A DNA stretch of 64,000 bases from the NCBI GenBank assembly GCA_951813285.1, contig OX638355.1, forward strand, positions 318,001 through 382,000, read 5' to 3'. Origin of the DNA: Terriglobia bacterium. GTDB lineage: Bacteria; Acidobacteriota; Terriglobia; Versatilivoradales; Versatilivoraceae. The notes below the pieces were generated by a model. That model worked only from the letters and a program-made list of their open reading frames with translations. It was not told where the DNA came from and did no database searches. Position 1 is the first letter of the stretch. Each line of letters opens with the position of its first letter. Of this stretch, positions 1 through 9,023 are shown one piece after another. The position numbers and the translations under genes were made by a program.

Positions 1-1
1 G

Positions 2-754
2 GCCTTTTACAGGCATTCGGTGCTGGTCTTCCACGACCAGGACATCTCCGACGAGCAGCAGGTGGCCTTCACTCGAGGCTTCGGCCGGCTGCAGACGACC
101 CTGGCCAGCGATCCCTACGGAGGCGGCGGCTTCATCAACCGCATCGCCAACGTGGATGAGGAAGGCCGACTCATCCCTCCCCGGGACAAGCGTTCCCTCT
201 ATCAGACCGGCAACATGCTCTGGCATTCCGACGGCTCCTTCAAGGCCGTCCCCTTGCGGGCCTCCATGCTGTCGGCCAGGGTGGTGCCGCCCCGCGGAGG
301 CGAGACCGAATACGCCAGCCTTCGGGCCGCCTACGCGGCTCTGCCCCAGCCCAGGAAGGACCAGCTCGAGGGATTGGTCGCCGAGCACAGCATGGCCCAC
401 TCCCGGGCCCAGATCGCTCCCGGCCTGTTGACCGAAGCCTTCCGCAAGGAGACGCCGCCGGTCCGCCATGTGCTGGTCCGCACTGTCCCCGAGTTGGGAG
501 AAAAAGCCCTCTACGTGGGGTCTTACGCCTCTCACATCATCGGATGGGAGCGTGAGAAAGGCCGCGCCCTGCTTGAGGAGCTTCTGGAATGGGCCACCCA
601 GCCACGGTTCGTCTATCGGCACAAATGGAAGACCAACGACCTGGTGATGTGGGACAACCGCTCCTGCCTCCACCGCGGCCGTCCCTGGGACAACGCGATC
701 TACAAGCGCATCATGCACCGCACCACCCTGGCCGGAGACGGCCCCACCGTTTAG
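2..754 (+). CDS. TauD/TfdA-family Fe(II)/2-oxoglutarate dioxygenase, 5' truncated
   Basis: The reading frame is open to the left edge, so the true start lies outside the window; a GTG at position 20 falls inside a conserved block (HSVLVFHDQDIS) and is unlikely to be the start. The family oxidises small organic substrates with Fe(II) and 2-oxoglutarate in the cytoplasm (taurine, 2,4-D and relatives). Visible are the HxD iron site in WHSDGSF and a distal histidine followed by the 2-oxoglutarate arginine near the C-terminus (HRGRPWDNA, then YKRIMHR). The C-terminal half looks complete. The stop codon overlaps the stop of the convergent TonB receptor gene within the four bases TTAG. The substrate cannot be told from sequence; the family call is firm. 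Confidence 0.88.
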   Translation, partial: AFYRHSVLVFHDQDISDEQQVAFTRGFGRLQTTLASDPYGGGGFINRIANVDEEGRLIPPRDKRSLYQTGNMLWHSDGSFKAVPLRASMLSARVVPPRGGETEYASLRAAYAALPQPRKDQLEGLVAEHSMAHSRAQIAPGLLTEAFRKETPPVRHVLVRTVPELGEKALYVGSYASHIIGWEREKGRALLEELLEWATQPRFVYRHKWKTNDLVMWDNRSCLHRGRPWDNAIYKRIMHRTTLAGDGPTV

Positions 755-3700
755 AACAGCAGCCGGAAGCCGATCTGTACCTGGAACGGCGGTCCGGGGA
801 TGTTTCCCGTCAGGTACTGGCCGTCCCGGCCACGGGTCTGGGCGAAGTTGGGATTGGTCGGCTGTCCGCTCAGTCCGCAGGCGAGGTCGCGCGAACTGGC
901 GCAGTAGTTGGCGACGGTCGGGAACCCCTGGTTCAGCCTCACGTTGTCGAGGTTCAGCAGGTTGAAGAACTCCAGCGAAAGGACGGCCTGCCGGGTCTCG
1001 CCCAGTGGAAACCGCTTCTGCACCCGGAGGTTGAGATCGGAGGTCGGCTTGTTGCGGAAGGCGTTTCTGGTGAAGGGCAGGCCGGGGGAGCGGAAGGGAC
1101 GGTCGGCGCCGCCCCGGTCTTCGTTCGAATCGGCGCCCATGCGCGCGTCGAAAGGGGCGCTCGACAGAATGGACATGCCGGTCGAGACGTCAAACTCTCC
1201 GGGCAGCAGGACGACACCGTGGGCATGGAACTGGTGGCGACGATCCAGCAGGCTCGGGCCGTATTCCGATGCCAGGTCATACCCGTTCTCGTAGGAAATT
1301 CCCCCCGCGTCCCGCTCGTTATCGTCGCTCGATTCGTTCTTCGAGAGCACGTAGTGGGCGCTGAGCTGTCCCCAGGACCGGCGGATTTCCGAGCTGATGG
1401 TCAGCGCCCGATAGAGGGACTCCGCCGTCGACTCCCGGACGGTGACGCTGTCAAGCCCCGGGACCGGACGCCGGGTCCCGCTGCGGAGACCGAAGAACGG
1501 GCGTTGGGCCGGGTCGTCCGGCCTCACCACCGGCAAAGGGACGTTGAGGTCCCGGTTCCGTTCCAGGCGGGTGGTATCGACCACCAGCAGGTCGGCTCCC
1601 AGCGACCAGCCGGGACGGATCTCGTGCTGCAGGCCGCCACCGAATTGGCGCGCCATCGGATTCTTGAAATTCACGTCCACCGTGGTGACCCTCGCTCCGG
1701 CGAAGGGGTTGTTCTCGATGCCGAGGGCCTCGGCGATGGCGGTGATCTGATCCGGAGCCAGCGTCGGTAGATTGTCGAGCGACCGCCGGTTCAGATCGAT
1801 CCCGATCAGTTTCATCTGATCGTACAGAGTGAGGTGGGGGCTTCCCGGCGGCGCCGGGAATGGCAGGGACACGCTCAGGTCCCCCGGCGGCGCCCGAAAG
1901 TTGTTCATGGGGGCGGCCAGCAGCAGTAGCGGCGTTCGGGCGTAATAGATGCCTGAGAACCCGCGCACCACGGTCTTGGCGTTTCCGGCCGGATCCCAGG
2001 CCAGCCCTGCCCTCGGTCCGAACTGGCGTCCGCTGCTCGGGATGGCGCTCGGGTCCGCATGGCGTCCGCCGGGAAAGGTCACGCCGCGCAACTGATCGGT
2101 CAGGAACGCGTTTCCGGCATGCGGGGTCGGATTGAACTGGCCGTCCCAGCGCAGGCCGAAGTTGACCGTCAGGGTGGGAGCTACCCTCCACCGGTCCTGC
2201 AGAAACAGCCCGACCTCGTCGGTTGCGAACGATGCCTTCAGGTTGCCGATCTGCTGCAGATAGATCAACGACGGCGAGCCGAAACGGTTGGGGATGGCCC
2301 CGCCGACGCCGATGATATCGAGCGTCGTCTCGACGTCCGACCCGAAGACCAGGTAGCCGCCGTTCTGGAAGAAGCCGAACTCCTGATCGATGAAGACGTG
2401 GTTGTAGTCGAATCCTGCCTTCAGGTTGTGGCCGTTGACGATCCAGGTCAGGTTGCCGGCCGCCTGGGCCCTCCAGTCGAACTGGGTGGTGGGGCGGAAG
2501 CTGCGGGTTCCGAACTCACCCAGCGAGAGATCGACCAGCGGCTTGAGGGCGTTGGCCGAACGCGGACGATCCTCGCGCGAGTACTGCCCGCGCAGCTCGA
2601 AGAGCAGGCCGGACGACGCCACGCGGGTGAACTGCCCGACCACCGTCTGGGTTGCGTCCTCCTCGGTTCCATTGGTTTCCAGCGAGCGGTGGGTCGTCGG
2701 TACGATGACGTTGCCCACGCCGTCCGAGTTGAGCGCCCGGTTGGTGCTGCCGTTGTAACGGACATTGAAGCGGTTGCCGGCAGGCAGATTGAAGTCGATG
2801 CGGGCCAGCCAGGCCTTGGCGTCGTTGGTCACCTCGAACGGGGTCTCCAGGCTCCGGAAGTGGTCGAATCCTTCCCGGCTGGCGGCCGTGGGCGAGAAGT
2901 TGTCGAGCCGCGTGAACCGCACCTCGCGGGGAGACTTGAACTCCTGCTGCTCATAGGCAACGAAATAGAAGGCGCGGTCGCGTGCAAGCGCTCCACCCAG
3001 GGAACCGCCGAACTGGTGCTGGGTCGGGGCCGCATCCTGCCCGAAGGCATTCCGGGCCGCCAGTTGCTCCGGCCGCAGAAGGTAGAAGGCCGACCCCCTC
3101 GGAGTATTCGTTCCCGACCTGGTGATGGCGTTGACAAGCCCGCCGCTCGACCGCCCGAACTCGGGGGAGTAGCCGGCCTTCACGACCCGGAATTCGCGCA
3201 CCGCCTCCTGGGGAATGGTAAAGGTGAACCGGGAGCGCTCGCCGCCTCGGACGCCCCCGAAGAAGGGCTGGTTGTAGTCGGCTCCGTCGATGCTGACATT
3301 CCCGTTGATGCCGCGCTGCCCTGCCAGCGAGATCTGACCGCGCTGCGGCTCGACCTGGGCCGTGGGTGTCAAGGTGAGGAAATCGTGGAAACGCCGGCCG
3401 TTGATGGGCAGGTTGGAGATGGCCTGGCTGTCGACGGCCACGTCAGATGTATCGGTGGTGGTTTCAACCACGGAGGCTTCCGCGGTCACGGTGACCGTCT
3501 GGGCTATGTCGACAGGAACCAGGGTGAAGTTGATCGTTCGGACGGCCCCGACTGTAAGCGTCACCTCCTTGAGCTCCGCCGCGCCGAAATCGGCCAACTC
3601 GACAACAACGTCATAGGAGCCGGGAGGAAGCAGCAGGACGCTGTAGGCCCCCGAGTCGTCGGACATGCTGGTGCCGACCAGACCGGTGCCGAGGTTCAGG

Positions 3701-3906
3701 GCAGTCACCGCGGCGCCCGGCAGCACACCCCCGGTAATGTCTGTTACCAGACCGGTGATCTTGCCGGTGGTCGCCCTGTCCTGGGCCTGTACCGAGGCCA
3801 GCAGAATAAAAGCTGCAACCAGGCGGACGAGCAGGATCCGGCATTTTTCGCCGGGAGTCTTGCTCTTGAGCAGGGTGGGAGGAATGAGGGGCGCGTTAAA
3901 CGTCAT
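751..3906 (-). CDS. TonB-dependent receptor, Oar-like, with N-terminal regulatory-like domain
   Basis: This is a 1051-residue outer-membrane receptor for TonB-energised uptake of a large or scarce substrate. It begins with a basic N-region and a hydrophobic stretch near residues 24-41 ending in VQAQ, a plausible signal peptide. A carboxypeptidase-regulatory-like beta-sandwich follows (about residues 47-130, GKITGLVTDITGGVLPGA), then a plug domain with GQRGINGNVSIDG, then a long beta-barrel ending in the typical terminal aromatic (RLLF). Length and architecture match the large acidobacterial Oar-like receptors, often linked to polymer uptake. It is convergent with the dioxygenase at the left edge and lies 18 bases downstream of the enolase-superfamily gene on the same strand, so the two may be cotranscribed. 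The substrate is unknown. Confidence 0.93.
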   Translation of the reverse strand: MTFNAPLIPPTLLKSKTPGEKCRILLVRLVAAFILLASVQAQDRATTGKITGLVTDITGGVLPGAAVTALNLGTGLVGTSMSDDSGAYSVLLLPPGSYDVVVELADFGAAELKEVTLTVGAVRTINFTLVPVDIAQTVTVTAEASVVETTTDTSDVAVDSQAISNLPINGRRFHDFLTLTPTAQVEPQRGQISLAGQRGINGNVSIDGADYNQPFFGGVRGGERSRFTFTIPQEAVREFRVVKAGYSPEFGRSSGGLVNAITRSGTNTPRGSAFYLLRPEQLAARNAFGQDAAPTQHQFGGSLGGALARDRAFYFVAYEQQEFKSPREVRFTRLDNFSPTAASREGFDHFRSLETPFEVTNDAKAWLARIDFNLPAGNRFNVRYNGSTNRALNSDGVGNVIVPTTHRSLETNGTEEDATQTVVGQFTRVASSGLLFELRGQYSREDRPRSANALKPLVDLSLGEFGTRSFRPTTQFDWRAQAAGNLTWIVNGHNLKAGFDYNHVFIDQEFGFFQNGGYLVFGSDVETTLDIIGVGGAIPNRFGSPSLIYLQQIGNLKASFATDEVGLFLQDRWRVAPTLTVNFGLRWDGQFNPTPHAGNAFLTDQLRGVTFPGGRHADPSAIPSSGRQFGPRAGLAWDPAGNAKTVVRGFSGIYYARTPLLLLAAPMNNFRAPPGDLSVSLPFPAPPGSPHLTLYDQMKLIGIDLNRRSLDNLPTLAPDQITAIAEALGIENNPFAGARVTTVDVNFKNPMARQFGGGLQHEIRPGWSLGADLLVVDTTRLERNRDLNVPLPVVRPDDPAQRPFFGLRSGTRRPVPGLDSVTVRESTAESLYRALTISSEIRRSWGQLSAHYVLSKNESSDDNERDAGGISYENGYDLASEYGPSLLDRRHQFHAHGVVLLPGEFDVSTGMSILSSAPFDARMGADSNEDRGGADRPFRSPGLPFTRNAFRNKPTSDLNLRVQKRFPLGETRQAVLSLEFFNLLNLDNVRLNQGFPTVANYCASSRDLACGLSGQPTNPNFAQTRGRDGQYLTGNIPGPPFQVQIGFRLLF

Positions 3907-3924
3907 TTTGGAATGGCCCCCCCT

Positions 3925-5022
3925 TCACTGCCAGGAGCTCGTCTCCAGGCAGTAGCCGCTGACCTTGTCCTGGTCGAAGGCCACGCCGTGGCCGGGCCGC
4001 TCGGGGGGAACCGCGTAGCCGTCTTCGATCTTCAGAGGTTGCTGCAGAAAACGTTCCAGCATCGGGACCTGCTCCACGAAGAGCGCGTTGGGAGTGGCGC
4101 ATACCAGGTGAACGTGGACCTCCATCATCAAGTGTGGCGACACCGAGGCATTGAAGCTGTGGGCCAGGGCGGCGATTCTCAGCCATTCGGTGATGCCCAC
4201 CCGTCCGACATCGGGTTGCAGGATGCCGGCGGCCCCCCGAGCCAGGTATTCCCTGAAGACGTGCCGGTTGAAAAGGTTCTCGCCCAGCGCGATGGGGATG
4301 GAGGTGTGCCGGCTCAACTGCTCGTGCCCCAGCACGTCGTCGGCATCCAGGGGCTCCTCCATCCAGAAGAGGTCGAGGTCTTCCAGGAGGCGGCAGCGGG
4401 CCATGGCTTCGGACGCGGTCCAGCGCAGGTTGGCGTCGACCATGAGCTTGACGTCATCCCCCACCGCCTTCCTCACCGCCCGGACACGGGCCACGTCTTC
4501 CAGGCGGCTCTCCTTGCCCACCTTGATCTTGACTCCGGGGATTCCCCGCTCCACGCAATCGGCAGCCTCGCGGACCATCTCCTCGACGCCGTGGTTCAGC
4601 CAGCCGCAGTCGGTGTTGTAGACGGGAGTGCGGTCGCGGGCCGCTCCCAGGAAGCGGAAGAGCGGCTGGCCCGCATGCCTGGCCTTCAGGTCCCACAGGG
4701 CGATGTCGACGGCCGAGGAGGCCAGCAGGGTCAGCCCGTGCCTGCCCACCCAGTGCAGCCCCCACCACATCTTTTCCCAGAGCCGCTGGGTGTCCCTGGG
4801 GTCTTCCCCCAGGATCAGGGGCACGACTTCCGTGTCCAGCATCACCTTGGTGGCCCTTCCCCCGCGGCCGATGGTGTAGGTAAAGCCGAACCCCTCGTCT
4901 CCGGTGTCGGTATGAACGGTGGCGGCGATCACCTCCAGGCATTCGACTTCCTGGATGGCGTCCACGATCTTCCGGTGGGGAGGAAACCGGTAGTAGGCCG
5001 TGTCGATGCGTCGGATCTTCAT
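3925..5022 (-). CDS. Mandelate racemase/muconate lactonizing enzyme-like (enolase superfamily) protein
   Basis: This 365-residue protein has a complete set of enolase-superfamily catalytic residues in the mandelate-racemase arrangement: the KxK pair at 165/167 (GVKIKVGK), magnesium ligands Asp196 (MVDANL), Glu222 (WMEEPL) and Glu248 (ALGENL), then Asp271 (LQPDVGR) and His297 (SPHLMMEVH) as the His-Asp dyad. Such enzymes abstract the alpha proton of a carboxylate; most bacterial members near sugar genes are acid-sugar dehydratases. The ATG start gives a normal N-terminal capping domain (MKIRRIDTAYYRF). It is divergent from the GH32-like gene and lies upstream of the TonB receptor on the same strand. 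A dehydratase role is inference; a racemase or cycloisomerase cannot be excluded. Confidence 0.9.
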   Translation of the reverse strand: MKIRRIDTAYYRFPPHRKIVDAIQEVECLEVIAATVHTDTGDEGFGFTYTIGRGGRATKVMLDTEVVPLILGEDPRDTQRLWEKMWWGLHWVGRHGLTLLASSAVDIALWDLKARHAGQPLFRFLGAARDRTPVYNTDCGWLNHGVEEMVREAADCVERGIPGVKIKVGKESRLEDVARVRAVRKAVGDDVKLMVDANLRWTASEAMARCRLLEDLDLFWMEEPLDADDVLGHEQLSRHTSIPIALGENLFNRHVFREYLARGAAGILQPDVGRVGITEWLRIAALAHSFNASVSPHLMMEVHVHLVCATPNALFVEQVPMLERFLQQPLKIEDGYAVPPERPGHGVAFDQDKVSGYCLETSSWQ

Positions 5023-5130
5023 GCTTCCATTCCTCGTTCAATAGTCCCGGAACCGCGGTTTCGGTTCAGTCGGCTCGCCGAGGCGGGGACCGTTGCGTTC
5101 AACCGGGGGACAAAGATAGCATATTGAGGA

Positions 5131-6588
5131 ATGGCCTCCGACATGCACACCCCCCGCTATCACTTCACCGCACCCGAAGGGGAATGCCGCCCGTTCGACC
5201 CCAACGGGGCCATTTACTGGCGGGGGCGCTACCACCTCTTCTACATCTTCCAGGATCCGAGCCTGCCGCATCAGGGGCACTGCTGGGGTCACGCCAGCAG
5301 CCCCAACCTGCTGGACTGGACCATCCATCCTCCGGCCCTGAAACCTGACCGGGCGGATCCGGAGGCAGGCATCTTCAGTGGCGGGGCCTTCCTCGACAAA
5401 GCGGGCCGGCCGGTGCTCATCTACCACGGGGTCGGCGCCGGAACCTGCCTGGCGGTCCCCGGCGACGACGACCTGATCCACTGGCGCAAGAGCCCGCACA
5501 ATCCGGTGATCCCCGAGCCCGGGGAGGGAGATCCGGGCTGGGGAGTCTACAACGTGTTCGACCCCCATGCCTGGCTGGAAGGAGACCGCTACTACGCCAT
5601 TCTGGGCGGAAAGGTGAAGCCCGATGACCGTTGGGACACGGTCTATCTGTTCACCTCCGACGATCTGGTCCATTGGGAGTACCAGCGGCCCTTCTACCGT
5701 CCCGACCCCGGCTGGACCGGCGAGGAAGAAGACTGCGCCTGTCCCGACTTCTTCCCCCTGGGAGATCGGCACGCCTTGCTCTGCATCAGCCACCCCCGGG
5801 GCGCGCGCTGCTACCTGGGCCGCTACCGAAACGGAACCTTCCTCCCCGAGGAGCACCACCGCATGAACTGGCCGGGAGGCGCCTGCTTTGCTCCCGAGAG
5901 CCTGCTGGATGCCAAGGGCCGGCGGATTTTCTGGGCCTGGGCCCTGGACCAGCAAAGCCGGGAAAAGCCGCTGCGCGGCCTGGGAGTGATGACCCTGCCT
6001 CGGGTGTTGTCGCTGGAACGGGAGGGTTCCCTGCGGATCGAGCCGGCCGCGGAGCTGGAAAGCCTGCGGAGGCGCCGAGGCCAATGGCGCGACCTGGAGC
6101 TTGCACCTGGCCGGGAGCTCCCCTTTGACGAGCTCAGGGGCGACAGCCTGGAGTTGGAACTGGAGGCCGGCCTTGCGGAGGCGGGTGCGTTGGCATTCAA
6201 GGTTTGCTGCAGCCCGGGTGGGGAAGAGCAGACGGTGATTCTCTGCGACCGCCGGGAAGGATCCTTGCTCATCGACACCACCCGGTCCAGCTTGAACCCC
6301 GAGATCTGGAGGCCGTTCCCCATCATGAGGCGGGATGCCGAGTCGCAGGACGTGCCGGTTCAGGCGGCCCCCTTCGAGCTGGCTTCGGAGGAACGGCTGA
6401 AGCTGCGGGTTTTCCTGGACCGTTCCATCCTGGAGGTCTTCGCCAACGGGCGGCAGTGCCTGACCCAGCGGATCTACCCCACCCGTAACGACAGCCTGGG
6501 AGTATCCCTGGTCGCCGTCAGGGGCGAGGCGATGGTCCACGCCCTCACCGCCTGGGAAATGAAGGGAATTAGAACCTCTGAAAACTGA
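5131..6588 (+). CDS. GH32-like (clan GH-J) five-bladed propeller protein
   Basis: A 485-residue protein with the GH32 layout: an N-terminal five-bladed propeller and a C-terminal beta-sandwich (DRSILEVFANG, near residue 430). The nucleophile motif is present as FDPNG with Asp23. The middle Asp lies in VFDP (Asp144), where typical members have RDP. The acid/base motif normally reads ECPD; here it reads ACPDFF, with Ala203 in the glutamate position and several acidic residues just before it (198-201). It may therefore not be a classical fructosidase. No signal peptide is visible. The start is ATG 5131, a few bases after TGAGGA; a second in-frame ATG lies at 5143. It is divergent from the enolase-superfamily gene and 29 bases ahead of the PhoD-like gene. 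Confidence 0.8.
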   Translation: MASDMHTPRYHFTAPEGECRPFDPNGAIYWRGRYHLFYIFQDPSLPHQGHCWGHASSPNLLDWTIHPPALKPDRADPEAGIFSGGAFLDKAGRPVLIYHGVGAGTCLAVPGDDDLIHWRKSPHNPVIPEPGEGDPGWGVYNVFDPHAWLEGDRYYAILGGKVKPDDRWDTVYLFTSDDLVHWEYQRPFYRPDPGWTGEEEDCACPDFFPLGDRHALLCISHPRGARCYLGRYRNGTFLPEEHHRMNWPGGACFAPESLLDAKGRRIFWAWALDQQSREKPLRGLGVMTLPRVLSLEREGSLRIEPAAELESLRRRRGQWRDLELAPGRELPFDELRGDSLELELEAGLAEAGALAFKVCCSPGGEEQTVILCDRREGSLLIDTTRSSLNPEIWRPFPIMRRDAESQDVPVQAAPFELASEERLKLRVFLDRSILEVFANGRQCLTQRIYPTRNDSLGVSLVAVRGEAMVHALTAWEMKGIRTSEN

Positions 6589-6617
6589 GACCTGGAAAAT
6601 CTTCTGGAGGAGATCCG

Positions 6618-8492
6618 ATGAAATCTCTTGCCTGGTTGATCCCCCTCGCGATGGTTGTGGTCGGACCGGGGTGTCAGCCCCAGACCCGGCCCGGAGCCGA
6701 TGAGGCGACTCCCTTTACCCATGGCGCCATGCTGGGCCGGGTGGAAGCCCACAAGATGGGGGTCTGGGCCCGCACGGCCCGCTCCGGAAAATTCGCCGTC
6801 AGATACGGAACCCGCTCCGATCGGCTGGAGTCCCTTTCTCCGGCGGTGCAGACTCGGGTCGAGCGGGACAACACCGGCTGGGTTCACCTCACCGGCCTGG
6901 ATTCAGACACCCGATACCACTATCGGCTGGTCTGGATGGATGGGGCGGAGGAGATCCCGGGTCCCGGAGGAACTTTCCATACCCTGCCCAGCGCCGACGA
7001 CGTGCGCCACCCCCAACACAATCCGGAGGGACGCTTCAACTTCCGATTCGAGTTTGCCTGCGGCAACAACCAGAATACCGGCGGTCCGGGGGCCTTCGGA
7101 TCGAGCCTGCCCGCCTTCGCCACCATGCTCGGAGAACTTCAGGGCGCCGACAGCCGGGCGCGGATCGATTTCGCCATTCTCAACGGCGACTGGCTGTACG
7201 AGGAGAAGCGCCAGTACCCTCCCCAGGACTGGCTGCGGCAAGTGGGCCTTTCCGCAGGGCAGACTCCCGAGGTGGTTGAGGTCATGCCCAACATCGTGGG
7301 TGTCTGGGAGAACTACAAGCTCTACCTGGACCGGGGAGAGCACCTGCCCGACTGGCATCGTGTGGTCCCTTCCTACTTCACCTTCGACGACCACGAGATC
7401 GTCAACGACGTCTACGGAGCCGGAGAGGTGGGTCTCCGCAACCGGCGTCCCGTCTTCCGCGACATCGCCCTCAAGGCCTGGTATGACTATCTGGGCTGGA
7501 GCAACCCGGTCGATCCTCCCCAGGAGATTCTGTTCGGGCGGGCGGCATTCAGGGCCGGCAGTTCCATCCTGAACGATCCGGAAGCCGACTTTAGCCAGTT
7601 GGACCCCCGGGAGGCGGCCACCCTGCACGTGCACTGGGGCACGCCCGATGCCGGCGTCATGGACGGTCCCAGCGACACAGAAGGCGGAAATCCCAATGCC
7701 GGGGTCTACCGGATCGTGGAGGTCCTGGATGCCAACCGGCTGAAGATCCGGCCGGCCGCCAGGGCCGACGGTACGGCCGCCTACTCCATTGGGCGGGTGT
7801 CGCACTTCCGGAAGTCGGTCAGCAATGCCGACTTCTTCTTCCTGGACACCCGCAGCCACCGCATGATGCACGACGTGAGGCAGCCCCGGAAAAAGGGGCT
7901 TTCCATGATCGGCGCTCCTCAGAAGGATTGGTTGAAGCGGGAGATGAAAGCCAGCCGGGCCGACCTGTTTTTCGTGGTCTCCTCGGTCAACTTCACCATC
8001 CCTCACGTGGGGGCCTATGGGCCGGAACCCATCCCCAACAAGGATGAGGCCTGGACGGTGTTTCTGGAGGAGCGGGAGGATCTGATCCGATTCTGGGACT
8101 CGCTGGGCAAGCCGGTCTTTGTCCTGACGGGCGACCTCCACAACAGTTTCGCCATCAAGATCACCGACCGAGTCTGGGAGTTCGCTTCCGGACCCCACAA
8201 CTCGAGCAACCACCCGCTGAGCAGCGAGGGCGGGCGCCCCACCAACGGTCCCTTCGATTCCCAGGGACGCCGGGTGGAGATACGCTGGTCCAGCTTCATG
8301 CAACCGGACACTCCACTCCCGATGCGAAACCGTCCGGTCTACTGCGTGGTGCAGGTCAACAACGCCTTCAACAACCCGATTGAGGAAGGCACCGACCGCT
8401 GGGTGGCCTACAGCCGTCCCCAGGTCATCTTTCAATACTACGACGGGCTCACCGGCGAACTGCTCTACGCCGAATCCATCCTGGCGGGCTGA
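6618..8492 (+). CDS. PhoD-like alkaline phosphatase/metallophosphoesterase lipoprotein
   Basis: This 624-residue protein starts with a lipoprotein signal ending in a lipobox-like VGPGC, so it is probably membrane-anchored and extracytoplasmic. An N-terminal PhoD-type domain (about residues 35-120) precedes the catalytic domain, whose metal-binding blocks are seen as LNGDWLYEEKR, FTFDDHEIVND (near residue 254) and VLTGDLHNSF. PhoD-family enzymes are Ca/Fe-dependent phosphodiesterase-phosphomonoesterases. A strong GGAGGAG ribosome site sits just before ATG 6618. It follows the GH32-like gene by 29 bases and is probably cotranscribed. An insertion of about 100 residues between the DDHE block and the final metal motif makes it longer than classic PhoD. 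Confidence 0.88.
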   Translation: MKSLAWLIPLAMVVVGPGCQPQTRPGADEATPFTHGAMLGRVEAHKMGVWARTARSGKFAVRYGTRSDRLESLSPAVQTRVERDNTGWVHLTGLDSDTRYHYRLVWMDGAEEIPGPGGTFHTLPSADDVRHPQHNPEGRFNFRFEFACGNNQNTGGPGAFGSSLPAFATMLGELQGADSRARIDFAILNGDWLYEEKRQYPPQDWLRQVGLSAGQTPEVVEVMPNIVGVWENYKLYLDRGEHLPDWHRVVPSYFTFDDHEIVNDVYGAGEVGLRNRRPVFRDIALKAWYDYLGWSNPVDPPQEILFGRAAFRAGSSILNDPEADFSQLDPREAATLHVHWGTPDAGVMDGPSDTEGGNPNAGVYRIVEVLDANRLKIRPAARADGTAAYSIGRVSHFRKSVSNADFFFLDTRSHRMMHDVRQPRKKGLSMIGAPQKDWLKREMKASRADLFFVVSSVNFTIPHVGAYGPEPIPNKDEAWTVFLEEREDLIRFWDSLGKPVFVLTGDLHNSFAIKITDRVWEFASGPHNSSNHPLSSEGGRPTNGPFDSQGRRVEIRWSSFMQPDTPLPMRNRPVYCVVQVNNAFNNPIEEGTDRWVAYSRPQVIFQYYDGLTGELLYAESILAG

Positions 8493-8645
8493 GCCGGAGA
8501 GGAAGCCGGGCGTGTGCTGCCGGAGCGTGACGGCGAAAAGGAAATCAGCTGAAGAGGGAGAGGCTTGAGCTCGACGGGCTTATCCTTTGGGGGGTCTTTC
8601 AGGTTGATCGCGCTCTTGTTTCTTGTCTGGTCGGCAGTTGTCATC

Positions 8646-8849
8646 TTACTTCACGAGGACCTTTCGATTGGTATTGTCCGAATAGGTGAGCGACACTTCT
8701 TCCGCATCGACGGCATGCTTGAAGAGCATAATGGAACGCCTGAGAGCTTCAGATTTCGTGATGTGGAGTTTTTCGGTTAGCCTGTTCAGATCCTCCTCCA
8801 CCGGCGGTGACAATGTCACGCTGTAGCGAGTCCCCTTGGATTTTGCCAT
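8646..8849 (-). CDS. Ribbon-helix-helix (CopG/MetJ-type) DNA-binding protein
   Basis: A 67-residue protein beginning MAKSKGTRYSVTLSP. The first strand (RYSVTLSP) and the two helices (EEDLNRLTEKL, SKSEALRR-type ITKSEALRRSI) fit the ribbon-helix-helix fold, which binds DNA as a dimer and usually acts as an antitoxin or autorepressor. ATG 8849 is preferred over an upstream in-frame ATG at 8885 because GGAG lies eight bases before it. No toxin gene is visible directly up- or downstream, so it appears to be an orphan regulator. An overlapping plus-strand frame has no coding character and was not called. Confidence 0.72.
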   Translation of the reverse strand: MAKSKGTRYSVTLSPPVEEDLNRLTEKLHITKSEALRRSIMLFKHAVDAEEVSLTYSDNTNRKVLVK

Positions 8850-9023
8850 GGTAAACACTCCATTGTGAGGTGTTTTTAACGTCATTTGTGTGCTGATCTT
8901 ACATCACGAAAATTAGACCTGTCAAGGCGCGACGACAGGGTATTGTCAAACCCAACATCAGCCATGTCGGCCAGGCGGTGTTCTGAAAAGCCGGCCGGAT
9001 CAGCAACCGAGACCGGGGAGGTC

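Noticed and set aside
2059-5127. A plus-strand open frame of about 1000 codons over the TonB receptor and enolase-superfamily genes
   Set aside because: The minus strand has clear family motifs and catalytic residues. The plus-strand frame is a by-product of high GC and codon bias, with low-complexity translation.
8565-8780. Small plus-strand frame with a hydrophobic start (LIALLFLVWSAVVILL)
   Set aside because: It overlaps the ribbon-helix-helix gene, which has a good ribosome site and fold signature. The plus frame may be a small membrane protein but I cannot support it.
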